Shown here piece by piece: positions 41,984 through 52,800 of a DNA stretch of 64,000 bases; within the stretch, counting starts at the first letter, position 1, and the number at the start of each line of letters is the position of its first letter. Under the pieces are notes generated by a model, which was given only the letters and a program-made list of their open reading frames with translations, was not told the origin of the DNA and did not search any database. The stretch spans positions 38,971-102,970 of the forward strand of contig NZ_JXYH01000008.1 of the NCBI RefSeq assembly GCF_001262635.1. Direction: 5' to 3'. Source of the stretch: Aestuariivita boseongensis (GTDB lineage: Bacteria > Pseudomonadota > Alphaproteobacteria > Rhodobacterales > Rhodobacteraceae). Both the position numbers and the translations under genes were made by a program.

Positions 41984-42457
41984 TCAGCCTTCCTTAGCAT
42001 AGAACCCGAAAGACCTCACCGACACATCGGCGGTGAACACGCGCCCAATGGCCAGTATCCCCACCCGTCTGAGGCGCGCAGGATCAAAAGCGGCGTCAGT
42101 TCGGTGCGGTTCAAACCGGTCAAACGGGATGTGCAGGCAGGCCCAGGTTTCTGGCGCCGTGACTTCAGTTCGGAACGATTGCCATGGCCGCGACAGTGCA
42201 TCGGTGCGCAGACGCAGGTCATAAACCTCTCCGTTACCGCGCAGCTCAAGCGCGATCCCGTCGAAGCCGCTGGCGTCAAACAGACCGCGTTCTGGGCTCA
42301 GGTCAGCCGCCATCTGGACAAAGCCGCCGTCATTTTCAAGAGACACCTCTCCGGTCAGGCGCGCAACCTGATGAGCGTCGTCCCACGTCACATGTCCGGT
42401 GGATACTCCGCCCATCACCGTGTCGGCCACGAATTCCCAGTTCAGATCCAGCTTCAT
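41984..42457 (-). CDS. CIA30-family protein (NADH:ubiquinone oxidoreductase intermediate-associated fold)
   Basis: A 157-residue beta-sandwich protein with the family signature NWEFVADTVMGGVSTGHVTW, followed by FDGIALELRGNGEVYDLRLR and IPFDRFEPHR. The mitochondrial relative helps complex I assembly, but bacterial members are of unknown role and may bind carbohydrate. No signal peptide is visible. It converges on the DOPA dioxygenase gene with a 4-base gap. Confidence 0.82.
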   Translation of the reverse strand: MKLDLNWEFVADTVMGGVSTGHVTWDDAHQVARLTGEVSLENDGGFVQMAADLSPERGLFDASGFDGIALELRGNGEVYDLRLRTDALSRPWQSFRTEVTAPETWACLHIPFDRFEPHRTDAAFDPARLRRVGILAIGRVFTADVSVRSFGFYAKEG

Positions 42458-42559
42458 TGCGCCCTCCCAACGGTTGCTTGCGCGCAGGCCCTAGCACCTA
42501 AGCCCGCTTCCCGTTAGATCAAGCACAACGACTGATCCGACCAAAAGGAAGCACATCAG

Positions 42560-44203
42560 ATGGACAAACCCGAAACACATGGCGGCCAGATCCTTGTCGA
42601 TGCGCTGAAGGCGCAAGGGGTGAACCGGGTGTTCTGCGTGCCGGGCGAAAGCTTTCTTTCAGCGCTGGATGGACTGTATCAATCGGGCATCGACACCGTG
42701 GTGGCCCGGCAGGAAGGCGGCGCGTCTATGATGGCCGAGGCGCATGGCAAGCTGACAGGCCGGCCCGGCGTGGCCTTTGTCACCCGCGGGCCGGGCGCGA
42801 CCAACGCGGCCTCGGGCGTGCATGTGGCGTTTCAGGACAGCACGCCGATGATCCTGTTCATCGGTCAGGTAGCCAGCGACCAGAAGGATCGCGAAGCCTT
42901 TCAGGAGGTCGATTACCGCGCGATGTACGGCCCCCTTGCCAAATGGGTGGCTGAAATCGACCGCCTGGACCGGATCCCGGAATATGTCAGCCACGCTTTT
43001 CACGTCGCCCAGAACGGGCGGCCCGGTCCCGTCGTGCTGGCTTTGCCGGAAGACATGCTGTCTGGACGCGGTGTGGCCATGCCGGTGGGAAGGGCGACAT
43101 TGGCCTCAGGTCAGGCTTCATCGGACGATATCGCGCAGATCACCGCGCGCCTGAAAGCGGCAGAGCGGCCGCTGGTTCTGATCGGTGGTGGCGGCTGGAC
43201 GGGCGAGGCCGCACAGGCCATTGCCGAATTTGCCCGGATTGCGCAGATCCCCGTGGCCGCGTCCTTCCGCTGCCAGGATTTCATGTCAAACGATCACCCG
43301 AACTATGCCGGTGACGTCGGCATCGGGATCAATCCCAAACTGGCCGAAAGGGTGCGCAACGCCGATGTGCTGTGCGTACTGGGCCCCCGGCTGGGCGAGA
43401 TGACGACCAGCGGCTATAAACTGGTTTCGGTGCCCCAGCCTACGCAGTCGCTCATCCATATCTATCCCGACCCGGATGAGCTGGGCCGCGTCTATCGCCC
43501 GGAACTGGCGGTTTGCGCACGCCCGAATGCTGTGGCGCTGCAACTGCGTGACGCCGCGCAGGATGCGCAGGCAGACCGCGTCGATCTGGTCCGTCAGGTC
43601 CGCGCGGAATATGAGGCCTGGCAGGAACCCGAAGAAACCCCCGGCGATCTGAAGATGGAGCGGGTGGTCAAACATCTGGCCGCAGTTCTGCCCGAAGACG
43701 CGATCCTGACCAACGGCGCGGGCAATTATTCGGCCTGGCTGCACCGGTATTTCCGCTATCGCAACTGGCGCACGCAGCTGGCCCCTACCAGCGGGTCGAT
43801 GGGATACGGCCTGCCCGCCGCCATCGCCGCCAAGCTGCAAGCTCCAGAAAAAGAGGTTATCTGCCTGGCCGGTGACGGCTGTTTCCAGATGGTGATGCAG
43901 GAATTCGGCACCGCCGCGCAATATGGGGCCAATGTGATCGTCCTGATCGCCGATAACGGGATGTATGGCACAATTCGCATGCATCAGCAGAAACACTATC
44001 CCAAGCGGCCGTCCGGCACGCAGCTTGTGAACCCGGATTTCGCGGCCATCGCCCGGGCCTATGGCAGCTTTGGTGCGCTGGTCGAGACGAATGAGGCATT
44101 TGAGAGCGCATTGGCCGAAGCGCGCGCGGCCAATGCGCCGGCGATCATTCACATGAAAACCGCACCAAAGGCGCTGTCACCCAAATTGCTGCTGGAGGAC
44201 TAG
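42560..44203 (+). CDS. Thiamine-diphosphate-dependent enzyme, acetolactate-synthase-like
   Basis: A 547-residue ThDP enzyme with the three-domain layout of the acetolactate synthase/benzoylformate decarboxylase group. The catalytic glutamate is E52 (VARQEGGASMMAEAHGKLTG), the central domain has LVLIGGGGWTGEA, and the ThDP/Mg motif is LAGDGCFQMVMQEF with the closing DNGMYG near residue 465. No small regulatory subunit gene follows, so branched-chain synthesis is not likely. Candidates are oxalyl-, phenylglyoxylate-, or sulfoacetaldehyde-type reactions. AAAAGGAAG precedes the start. It converges on the giant operon with only 15 bases between stops. Confidence 0.8.
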   Translation: MDKPETHGGQILVDALKAQGVNRVFCVPGESFLSALDGLYQSGIDTVVARQEGGASMMAEAHGKLTGRPGVAFVTRGPGATNAASGVHVAFQDSTPMILFIGQVASDQKDREAFQEVDYRAMYGPLAKWVAEIDRLDRIPEYVSHAFHVAQNGRPGPVVLALPEDMLSGRGVAMPVGRATLASGQASSDDIAQITARLKAAERPLVLIGGGGWTGEAAQAIAEFARIAQIPVAASFRCQDFMSNDHPNYAGDVGIGINPKLAERVRNADVLCVLGPRLGEMTTSGYKLVSVPQPTQSLIHIYPDPDELGRVYRPELAVCARPNAVALQLRDAAQDAQADRVDLVRQVRAEYEAWQEPEETPGDLKMERVVKHLAAVLPEDAILTNGAGNYSAWLHRYFRYRNWRTQLAPTSGSMGYGLPAAIAAKLQAPEKEVICLAGDGCFQMVMQEFGTAAQYGANVIVLIADNGMYGTIRMHQQKHYPKRPSGTQLVNPDFAAIARAYGSFGALVETNEAFESALAEARAANAPAIIHMKTAPKALSPKLLLED

Positions 44204-44218
44204 GGCAAAACCCCTGTC

Positions 44219-47200
44219 TTACGCCACTTCAGGTTCGCGCCGCCGGGACGCGACGCGCGCGGCGGTGTGCGACCTTGTCATGCGCCCGCCTGCCAGATCG
44301 CCTGTTTTGCCCGCGATTTCAAAGCGGGGCGCGCGAAAATCGAACTGCGCTGCTCCGCGCTTTCTGTCGGTTTCGACCGCCTCTGCCTTCTCGCTCTTGC
44401 GCTGGTCGGACCGGCGCCGGGTGGTTTGTGTTTTCTCGGGCTTTCGCGTCTGGCGTCCGATGTATTGGTTCAACTCGGGGTCCACGATGATCTCTTCCAC
44501 ATCCGGCGTGGCCGAGAAGGCGCCACCGGTCAGCGTTTCCCCTCCACCCATGCGGATGCCGGACTGCAGTGGCTCATAGGACGGTGCTTTCAGCTTTTCC
44601 GCGTCCGACATGACAAAGTAATTGGCCGGCGCGAACCATTCAGTGACCGCATCGTCGTCCTGTGGCGTTTCCGGCTGGCCTCCAACAAGCGCATTGATCA
44701 CGGCAAATTCACGCGGGCCGGTCACCGTGCCATTGCCGAATTTGTCGATCTTCAGCCCCAGCGGCACAACCGTCTGGCGCACCACGATATCACCGGCGGG
44801 ATGCGCGGCCGGCGCTTCACCATCACCGCGATCGCGCAGAACGACATTCAGCGCACCAAGACGGCTTTCATCAACACTCCAGGCATCGGCCAATCCCAGG
44901 GCGTCGATCAGCAGGGCGCTGACATCATAGCTTTCGACGGTGACCTGCTTGCGCTCGCCCACCTCGAAATCAAGGTCCAGCCGCTTGTCCATCTTGAGGA
45001 TTTCGAACTCGGCATAGCCGGTGATGACCCACGGGCCCGGCCCGACAATCGTGGCGTGAACATCCACGCCCATCAGCTTGACCTTGCCCGCGCGGACACT
45101 GACACCAAAACCCACAGCAAATTCGAACCCGAAGGGAGAGAACTGGATCAGTGCGTCAAAGGCGAAATACCCCTCGGCCGTGAAGCCTGACGCCTTGACC
45201 CAGATATCCAGCCGCCCGCCTGTCTGGAACGTGTTCGACGTGATCGCCACATAGCAGGACAGATCCACAGCCGCGAGATTGCCCAGCGGGAGCGAGGCTT
45301 TCATCCGTTTAAGCTTGGGCACCTCTGGTGGCGGGGTGAACTTGGGGTGCCAGCCGCCAATGGACATCAGCATCGTGGGCGCATCGCCAAACCGCGCGCG
45401 GAAGGCCATGTCACCGGACAGGGTGAACAGATGCAGGATGTGGCTGTCACGGATGGTGGCGTCCAGCGCCAGCGTGCCTTCGGTGATATTGGCAACGCCC
45501 AGCACGTCCATGTTGATTTCGATTATTGCCGCTTCGGGTCTGGGCAAAACGATACCCAATTGTCCCAGCAGGACGATCTTGATGGGGTCCGGCAATTCGA
45601 CGATCACACCCAACTCAAGCGTCAGGATCGATGGCGTGCCCCAACCCAGTTTCATCATCGCCCCAAACAGGAACTGGCCCTGACAGGGTGGAAAGACGGC
45701 GCGGATATCCGACAGGATCTGCGGCGCATTGGCGACCGGATCGGCCGGGAACATTATACTGTCCATCGCCCCGTCAAAGAAGCGCTCGCGCAGGGCTTCG
45801 TCGTCAAAGGTGCGGTGCAACCCGACCAGACCGCCAACTCCGTTCAGCGTGAAGCCAAAGCCCAGCTGGATCGGGGGAAATTCGCTGAAGACCGACAGGA
45901 ACAGCGACCAGCCGTCACTGCCATCGGGCATGCGGGTGGTCAGAATGCCGATGGCCGAGAGTTTTAGCGCGATAAAGCCCAACTCGGCCACACCACCATA
46001 TTCGGCGAGCGCCTCGTCGTGATAAAGATACCCGCCGCCCGTGACCACGCCAGCCGCGTCCACCACCAGCCCCAGACCCTTGGGCGGCTTGAACCCAAGG
46101 GACATGTCGACCGGCCCCAGAAGCCCCTTTTCGCCCTGTGGGGTGGGAAAGGCGCGCGCGCGGATGCCGATGTCTTCCACAGCCACCGCCAGCACTTCCA
46201 AATCGACGCCGCCGCTGATCGCAGCCTCCAGCGTTGCGCCATCGCTGCCGCCGGCAAGTCCCAGCCTGAGACCCGACAGTTTCAGCGGACCCCAGGTGAC
46301 GGACAGAGGCACCTCGATTTCGAACCCCACGCCGCCGTCGAATTTGAACCCGTCTTTCGACGACCAGATCCCACCCAAGTCTGCAGTGACCGCAATCTCC
46401 TGATCGCCCAGCAAATCTGCGATGAACCCGTCGCCATCGCCCGGTGAGATCACCAGCTTGATCCCCTGCCCTTCGGCACCCCGGGTCGAGAAGGTCACCG
46501 CCAGTTCCTGCTCATTCGCGGTCGCGTCCATGGCAATACCGGCGCGGAACTGTCCCAGCTCAAGCCGGGCCTTGTTCTTTTCGCCGATCAGGATCCACGG
46601 CTCTTTCGGTTGACCCACCAGATCAAGTGAAGCCGCGACCGTTCCGGAGCGCACCTGCAGCTCAATACCCGAGGGGAGGATGACCGCCTCGAACGCGCGG
46701 TCCAGATCGCCGCTGGCTTCGGCGGTCAGAACCCAATCCTCGGCAAATTCGATATCTTCGGTCAGCCCGGCATTCAGCAGATTGGTTACCGCGATCCCAC
46801 TGATCCCACCGCCCGGACCGGCGGCGGGGGCCACCAGAAGCGACGCTTTCAGCCGCGCAGAATAATCAGCGGCCATCTTTTCCAATATGGGAATTTCGAT
46901 CTCTGGCAGGCTGGCCGGATCAGACGCGGCCGCTGCCAGATCCAGAAGCTCGGGGCGCAGATTGGCGATGCGGGGGACAAAGCCAATGGCGTGGATCAGC
47001 CGCAAAAGCCGCAGTGCAACGGTGTCGAAATCGAAATCCGCGCCCCAGCCATAGATGGATTGCATGCGCGCGACCGGGTCGGTGAACAGCTCTCCGAAGC
47101 CTGCCCAGTCGATGCTGCGATCCCGGATGGTGCGGTCGCCTTCATCGCGTTCGGTTTCGATCACCAGCCCGGTGATAGCGAGGGTTTCAAAGGCCAGGGG

Positions 47201-47587
47201 TTGGTGCGTCTCAAGATAGGTGACGACCAGATATTCGGGCAGACGCAGCGCCATTTCCTGCCATGCGGCGGCATCGTTGAAGGGATGCGGCAGCTCCAGC
47301 AGATCGTCTTCGTCAGGATCGAGGTTCGACAGCAGATCGAAAACCTGTTCGCCCTTGGTGATAAGTTGCTCCACCACGCCACCATCCAGACCGTCGCGCA
47401 CCAGTTGGGCAGCAAGGTCCGCGATCTCTTCCACCAGATCGACGACCGCCATGGCGCTGCGGAAAAACCCGACCTGCCTGTCGTTGAAGGTGACTGTCCA
47501 GTTCAGGTCCTTGAGAAAGGCCGCCAGGCTGTGGCGGTCGCGCAGCGCAACATGGAGAGGGGCGAATAGGTCTGAGAGGATCTGCAT
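44219..47587 (-). CDS. Giant operon gene 7: DUF6603-like beta-rich protein (1122 aa)
   Basis: Three parts are visible. Residues 1-230 are mostly helical and acidic (LDPDEDDLLELPHPFND). Residues 230-920 are a long beta-rich repeat of alternating hydrophobic strands with many Gly turns (LSGLRLGLAGGSDGATLEAA; LGFGFTLNGVGGLVGLHRTF; VDVHATIVGPGPW), the pattern I associate with DUF6603. Residues 1050-1122 are a polybasic tail (RKPEKTQTTRRRSDQRKSEK, then HTAARVASRRREPEVA). No signal peptide, P-loop or catalytic motif is seen. GGAGG lies before the start, 2 bases after the upstream stop. The strand pattern would suit an elongated sheet or hydrophobic groove. It is the last gene of the operon. Confidence 0.7.
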   Translation of the reverse strand: MQILSDLFAPLHVALRDRHSLAAFLKDLNWTVTFNDRQVGFFRSAMAVVDLVEEIADLAAQLVRDGLDGGVVEQLITKGEQVFDLLSNLDPDEDDLLELPHPFNDAAAWQEMALRLPEYLVVTYLETHQPLAFETLAITGLVIETERDEGDRTIRDRSIDWAGFGELFTDPVARMQSIYGWGADFDFDTVALRLLRLIHAIGFVPRIANLRPELLDLAAAASDPASLPEIEIPILEKMAADYSARLKASLLVAPAAGPGGGISGIAVTNLLNAGLTEDIEFAEDWVLTAEASGDLDRAFEAVILPSGIELQVRSGTVAASLDLVGQPKEPWILIGEKNKARLELGQFRAGIAMDATANEQELAVTFSTRGAEGQGIKLVISPGDGDGFIADLLGDQEIAVTADLGGIWSSKDGFKFDGGVGFEIEVPLSVTWGPLKLSGLRLGLAGGSDGATLEAAISGGVDLEVLAVAVEDIGIRARAFPTPQGEKGLLGPVDMSLGFKPPKGLGLVVDAAGVVTGGGYLYHDEALAEYGGVAELGFIALKLSAIGILTTRMPDGSDGWSLFLSVFSEFPPIQLGFGFTLNGVGGLVGLHRTFDDEALRERFFDGAMDSIMFPADPVANAPQILSDIRAVFPPCQGQFLFGAMMKLGWGTPSILTLELGVIVELPDPIKIVLLGQLGIVLPRPEAAIIEINMDVLGVANITEGTLALDATIRDSHILHLFTLSGDMAFRARFGDAPTMLMSIGGWHPKFTPPPEVPKLKRMKASLPLGNLAAVDLSCYVAITSNTFQTGGRLDIWVKASGFTAEGYFAFDALIQFSPFGFEFAVGFGVSVRAGKVKLMGVDVHATIVGPGPWVITGYAEFEILKMDKRLDLDFEVGERKQVTVESYDVSALLIDALGLADAWSVDESRLGALNVVLRDRGDGEAPAAHPAGDIVVRQTVVPLGLKIDKFGNGTVTGPREFAVINALVGGQPETPQDDDAVTEWFAPANYFVMSDAEKLKAPSYEPLQSGIRMGGGETLTGGAFSATPDVEEIIVDPELNQYIGRQTRKPEKTQTTRRRSDQRKSEKAEAVETDRKRGAAQFDFRAPRFEIAGKTGDLAGGRMTRSHTAARVASRRREPEVA

Positions 47588-47589
47588 GG

Positions 47590-49872
47590 TCAGCCTCCGT
47601 CCGGTCCAAGGGATCCAAAGTCGATCTGCTCCGGCAGGGGCTTTTCGGACAACAGAATCAGTTTCTTGTCGATGAATTCAGGCGTGACACGCGGATGCAC
47701 AGGGGCATTGGCGATGGCCCGAACCTGCGCCAGAAGGCTGTCGGGAACGGTCGTTTCCGAGGAATGGAGCATGCTGCGCAGCAAGAACAGTTCTTTCACC
47801 ATAAGCGGCGGATCGGCCGTGCTGGCCGCAGCGCGCAGCGCATCCCCCTTGCCCGACCCGGCACCGGCCATATCGGCGATCTGATCCAGCATTCCCGGCG
47901 CGTCAGGCAAGCGGCGTGTGTCGCTGAGAAGCGCGTTTGTTGCGTCAAAGGCGGCTTCGGCCCGGGCGATCAGGTCGGTTTTCATCGCATCGGTAGGTGC
48001 CACAGCACCTGTGCCCAGCGCTTCTTCGGGAACGCCGCCGGCATCCTCGAACCGACGGTCGATACGCAGACCGTCAAATTCAACCACATGGCCCAGGCCG
48101 TGGCGTCCCTCCTCCAGCAAGTCGGTGGCCTGGTCGCGCGCCGACAGTTTAGGGAAGCCCCCTTGCGGGATGTCTTCGCCTGACCCCATGATCGTCCGCC
48201 GCAGCTGCTGGCCAAACTGGTGCTGCGCTTTGCCCATCGACGTCAGCGCGCCGCTGTCATCGGCCCGCCCCGAATAGGCCAGCACGTATTTCACCGATTT
48301 CCGTTCACGCGTGGCCACGAAGTTCTCTCCGACCGGGGTCGGATCCTGAGCCTTGCGGGGCCGGAATTCGACCTCGTCCCAGCCTTCGGCAAAGCGATCG
48401 GGCGCGTCGATGCGCGGCAGGTCCGCCCCGAAAGACAGCTTGGTGCCGCTGGCTCCGGTCTGGGCCAGTTCGGCGTTGCGCTCCATGGCGCGCACGGCCT
48501 CGAACAGGTATTCCTGCGGACCTGAGCCAGACCTGGTAATGAATTTACCCATCACATCGAACTGCGCCTGGCTGACATAGGGAAAGACCCCGTTCGCCAT
48601 CCGCCCGTTCGGGGTATGCGCCATAGCGTTTTCAAGCAAATCACGGGCGTCCAGCATCCGATGCGCCAGCTCGTCCAAGTCAATGATCTGGTGCCCCATC
48701 AGGCGGCCCATCGCGATGTCGGCATGCTCTCCTTTCAGCGTACGCTGAAAAAGGGACGCGCGTTGGCTTTGTCCAAGGGTCTGAGCATGGGCGGTCGGGT
48801 CGGTCAGGTGGCACAGGCCCCGTTCGATCCATTCCTTCACCTCAACCGGGATTTCCGAATCCCAGGGAAAGCGCGCCGTCCACGCGTTATCCAGCGCATT
48901 GGTCCATTCCGCGGCGCCGTCGGCAATCTTGGTGCCGTGCTGCACCTGCAAGGCCTTGCGGGCATTTTCAAGACCGCCATGAATCCCGCGCCACCCAGGC
49001 CCCAGGACCTCGTCCAGCCCCTTCTCGGCCCGGATGAAGACCTGGAAGCCCCGCGCACCAGAACTTTGCCTCGGGGCGGTCCGGGTGATCGCGTCCATAA
49101 CCTTTGGCCCCACAATCGCATCAAGCGCAGCGCGTGGGCGTCCGCCGCGTTGTACACACACCACGTAAGCCTCGGGCTTGAAATCCGCGAAATGCTGCGC
49201 CTTCACGTCGCTCAGACTGCCAACGCCAGCCTGACGCCTGACCCATTGTTCGTAATTGCGTTTGAGGTTCCCACCATCGATGTTCGATGGAAAGGTGCGC
49301 ACACTGCCTGCGGTCCCGACGCTTGCCGTAACCGTCACATGGCGGGTCTTGAGAAACGCGATGAATTTGTCGATCCCGGCCACCTGATCCAGGTGATCGG
49401 CCAAAGCCTTGCCGGTCAGACCGCCCGCATCAGCGGCATGGCGGGCGCGAAACGCGGTAAAGGCCTCTTGCAGTTCGGCATTGCATTTGATGCCGAGAAT
49501 CTGTCCGTCATTGCCGATTTTCATCACGTTCGACACCGCCTCGAATGCCATGTCGGCGGTGCCGTCAGCGCGGCGAACATGTGTGGCACCATCCACCATT
49601 TGTCGAAACGCATCATTAAACTCGACCATACGACCGCGCAGGTACTGCGTGAGCATTTCGGGTTGGCCCGCCTCCTCGGCGGCTTTTATCGTTTTCACAA
49701 GATCAGCCATGTCGGCCTGGCTGAGCGCGCCGCCATATTGCGCGTGGAAATGCGTCAGATAACGCCGGGCCTCCAGCACCTCTGCAGTAGCCTGAGAGAA
49801 AGGAGCCGCACTGAAGCCGTCGGTTGCGTTCACAACCATTTGTCTGGGTGTCGGTGGGGTCGGAAGGGCCAT
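47590..49872 (-). CDS. Giant operon gene 6: protein of unknown family (760 aa)
   Basis: The start at 49872 lies one base after the previous stop (TAA-C-ATG), without a good ribosome-binding site, so it relies on re-initiation; a TTG 9 bases earlier is possible. The protein is soluble and mainly helical, with no signal peptide. Residues 60-130 have a charged helix pair (MADLVKTIKAAEEAGQPEM). Residues 255-300 (RTAPRQSSGARGFQVFIRAE) and 575-600 (GHVVEFDGLRIDRRFEDAGG) are better ordered. I recognise no domain. Its place between the pre-toxin-like and DUF6603-like genes suggests a structural or adaptor role, or a cargo. Confidence 0.65.
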   Translation of the reverse strand: MALPTPPTPRQMVVNATDGFSAAPFSQATAEVLEARRYLTHFHAQYGGALSQADMADLVKTIKAAEEAGQPEMLTQYLRGRMVEFNDAFRQMVDGATHVRRADGTADMAFEAVSNVMKIGNDGQILGIKCNAELQEAFTAFRARHAADAGGLTGKALADHLDQVAGIDKFIAFLKTRHVTVTASVGTAGSVRTFPSNIDGGNLKRNYEQWVRRQAGVGSLSDVKAQHFADFKPEAYVVCVQRGGRPRAALDAIVGPKVMDAITRTAPRQSSGARGFQVFIRAEKGLDEVLGPGWRGIHGGLENARKALQVQHGTKIADGAAEWTNALDNAWTARFPWDSEIPVEVKEWIERGLCHLTDPTAHAQTLGQSQRASLFQRTLKGEHADIAMGRLMGHQIIDLDELAHRMLDARDLLENAMAHTPNGRMANGVFPYVSQAQFDVMGKFITRSGSGPQEYLFEAVRAMERNAELAQTGASGTKLSFGADLPRIDAPDRFAEGWDEVEFRPRKAQDPTPVGENFVATRERKSVKYVLAYSGRADDSGALTSMGKAQHQFGQQLRRTIMGSGEDIPQGGFPKLSARDQATDLLEEGRHGLGHVVEFDGLRIDRRFEDAGGVPEEALGTGAVAPTDAMKTDLIARAEAAFDATNALLSDTRRLPDAPGMLDQIADMAGAGSGKGDALRAAASTADPPLMVKELFLLRSMLHSSETTVPDSLLAQVRAIANAPVHPRVTPEFIDKKLILLSEKPLPEQIDFGSLGPDGG

Positions 49873-49873
49873 G

Positions 49874-52800
49874 TTATTCAATCACCCCCGGACGCAGATC
49901 AAGTTTCAGCCACTCGTCGGCCTCGTCGACCAGTCCAATCGCATCGCCGCCACCCCGCATCCCCCGCAGCGCGGCTGACGATACCACTGGCAACATCAGT
50001 CCACCCACCGTCAGATAGAACTGCCCGCGGGTCATCTTGTTGCCCCAGCGGTCGGTGCCCATGCTCATGTACAGCATGATATCAAGCAGGTCCGCCGCCT
50101 CGCCCACAAGCGGGATGAAGCCCACAGCCACATCAAAGGTCATTTGCGCGGCAGAAACCATGGCGGCCTGGTCCAATGCCTCAAGCCAGCGTTCATTGGG
50201 CCCGACGATGGGGCTGTTTTGATGCCCGGCATTGGCCGCGATCAGATCCGGCGGGGTCAGGGGCGTGCCCTGTTCGGGCACCTGATCCATGGGCATGTCA
50301 TAGACGTGGTAATGCCACGTCATCTCGCGCCCCAAATAGACCTTCTTGCCGTCGCTTGCATCGAACAGATCGGCGTAAGGATCCCTTCCGGTGACGACTT
50401 CAAGCAGGTTGTCCCACGCTTCGATCCGATTGGCGATGTAGGAATAATTCGAATCCGCGACCGAGACATTCACCGAAGGTGTCTTGAAGATGATCAGTTC
50501 ATATTGAACGATGTCATAGACATCTCCCGACAACGCCCAGACGTAGTTCGAGTCAGCATCCGGATTGGCACCTTCGGGCGCAGGTGAATCGTACATCGCC
50601 ATCTTCGCGTGCCGCTCACCATTCCTTCGGAATTCCTGTTTCAAACGGTACCTGAACCCAAAGGCGAATTTCGCCATGTGCGAATATCGGCCATCATTGG
50701 GAACGGATATGGTGACGCGCGCCTGCCCGTCCTTGCCGCGATAGGGATGAAGTTTTGCCTGCGGATTGTCCTGTGCATTCGAATCCTTATCCGGATTAGG
50801 CAAGGGCGGCATGCCAGGCGCGGTCAGCACCACACCCGACCACCCTGGCTTTTTCAGCGGCGCAACGTGGATTAATGGGATGGTCTGCGGTTTCTCTTTC
50901 CATCCATCGATAATCGCGCGAAGGCCGGGCGGGTCGCGGTTCTCATCAAAAGGTTCCGGCGCGGCATAGGCCTCCATATCGCTGAGAACCGACAGCGCGC
51001 GCGGGGCCAGCAAGGCTGCCGCATTGATCGGGTCGCCGGGATCGGGAACCAGGGCCACGCTTTGCACCCGGTGAATTTCGACCGTGCACGAGACAAGGAA
51101 ACTGTCCAGCCCGTCGATCTTGACGCCCGGGGCTGCGACGATGACCAGCCGCTCTTCGGGGTGTTCAAGCATCTGGGCAAGCGCGGCGTCGACCATGCGG
51201 ATTTCTGCCAGAATGGTTTCGTCTGTGATCGGATCGGGTTTGGGCATGAATTGCCAGGCCACACAATTGGCCAGAGACGTGCCCTCAGGGATCCCATGAG
51301 CCGCGATCAGGATAGAATTGCCCGGATCGTGGCTGTGCACCAGCCGCATCGAGCGTTCGGTTTCAAGCTCGGCCCGGACGGTGCGCGGTTCCACCCCGGC
51401 ATTCAGATCGCCGACAACATGCGCGATCGAGAAATAACCAAAGTTGAACAGCGCCAGAAGCACGTCGACATATCGCGCCAGCCCCACCTGCTGCAGCAGA
51501 TCCGCACCACCAAGATCCTCCGCAAGCTTGGTCTTTGGCGGCGGCGCCATCGACTCCTTTCCCCGTCCTTTCGAGGCCTGGGCCAGTTCGTCCAGCATCC
51601 GGTCCAGCGCGCGCATGTCCGTTCGCAGATGGGCGATCCGATGCGCCTCATAGTCACTGTCGTGGGTCGCCAGAAAACTATCCGCCAGCATGCCCTGAAA
51701 CGTTGGATTGCAATAGGCGCGGCCATCATCCTCTTTCCGGTAGGCGCGCGCCTGGCGTCGTTTGATCCGTTTGATCCGCGATCGGCCTGCCGGGGTCGAA
51801 ACGCCAAGCTGCACGTCCAGAAAGCGCGCGATCCCGGTTTGCCAGTTGCGGGTGCACCCGATTTCAGGCCGGACAAGCGCATCGTCCGGGGCGTAGAATT
51901 TCGCGTCCAGCAGACCCGTTGTCTTGACCGAAAAGAACTCTTCAACCGGTCGGGATGCGGCTGGCGGATCGGCGGCGCGGTCTAGGTCATCTGACGTTGG
52001 GACCAATAGATCGGAATAAACGAACTCCCCACAGGCGTTCAGGAATTCGGAATACTGCCGGCAGTATCCCTCCAAAAGCCCGAAGGCGGTTTCAGAAGAA
52101 CTGCCGATTTCCGCGCCGGTGGCCATGGTTTGCCAGTGGTCCGGATCAAGAACCCATAGCATTCCGGGATAGGGCTCTGAAACAGTGGGGCCGGTTTGTT
52201 CATCATATAGGCCCTCATCCTCGACCATGGCCGGCTGGTCATTGGTATCTGAGTCGCCATCGCCATCAGGATCCGACTGATACAGGCAATTCCTGGTGTT
52301 CAGCTCATTGGCGGCACGGATCAGGGCCTGTCCTGCAAACCAGGTGATCGTGTCGAAAAGGGTCAGCCGGATTGCCGCGAACAATTGGTCCTTGGCGCTG
52401 TCACCGGCATCCACAAAACTGGTGCCAGGCGGCACGTTGCCCGCCGGATCAGACATGAAACCGAAATCCAGATCGAATATCAGCTCGGCGCCTGTTCCCT
52501 GATCTTCCAGCAGCGGGGTCAGCAAGCGCTTGCGATAAGCCGCGATGCTTTCGGTGCTGTTGCCCATCACCATCGGATAGCGCTGAAAGACGCGGTTCAT
52601 ATAGGATTGCATCGCCTCATCACGCATGGCGGTGCCGCCATCATTGACGTCCTGGGCCGCGACCAGTTCGTCCCAAACGGCACCTGTCAAAGGGACTGCC
52701 AGCGATTGTCCCTCTGGCCGAGTGATCGGGAGAAGCTGCATTCGGACAAGGTTTTTTCCCTTATGCCTGTCGTCCGATTTGACAAGACGATCCACCTGCC

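Noticed and set aside
44267..45190. Plus-strand open frames inside the giant operon (for example 307 codons at 44267, 487 codons at 48616)
   Set aside because: Antisense shadows; they have no ribosome-binding sites, begin and end inside large minus-strand genes and show no domain motifs.
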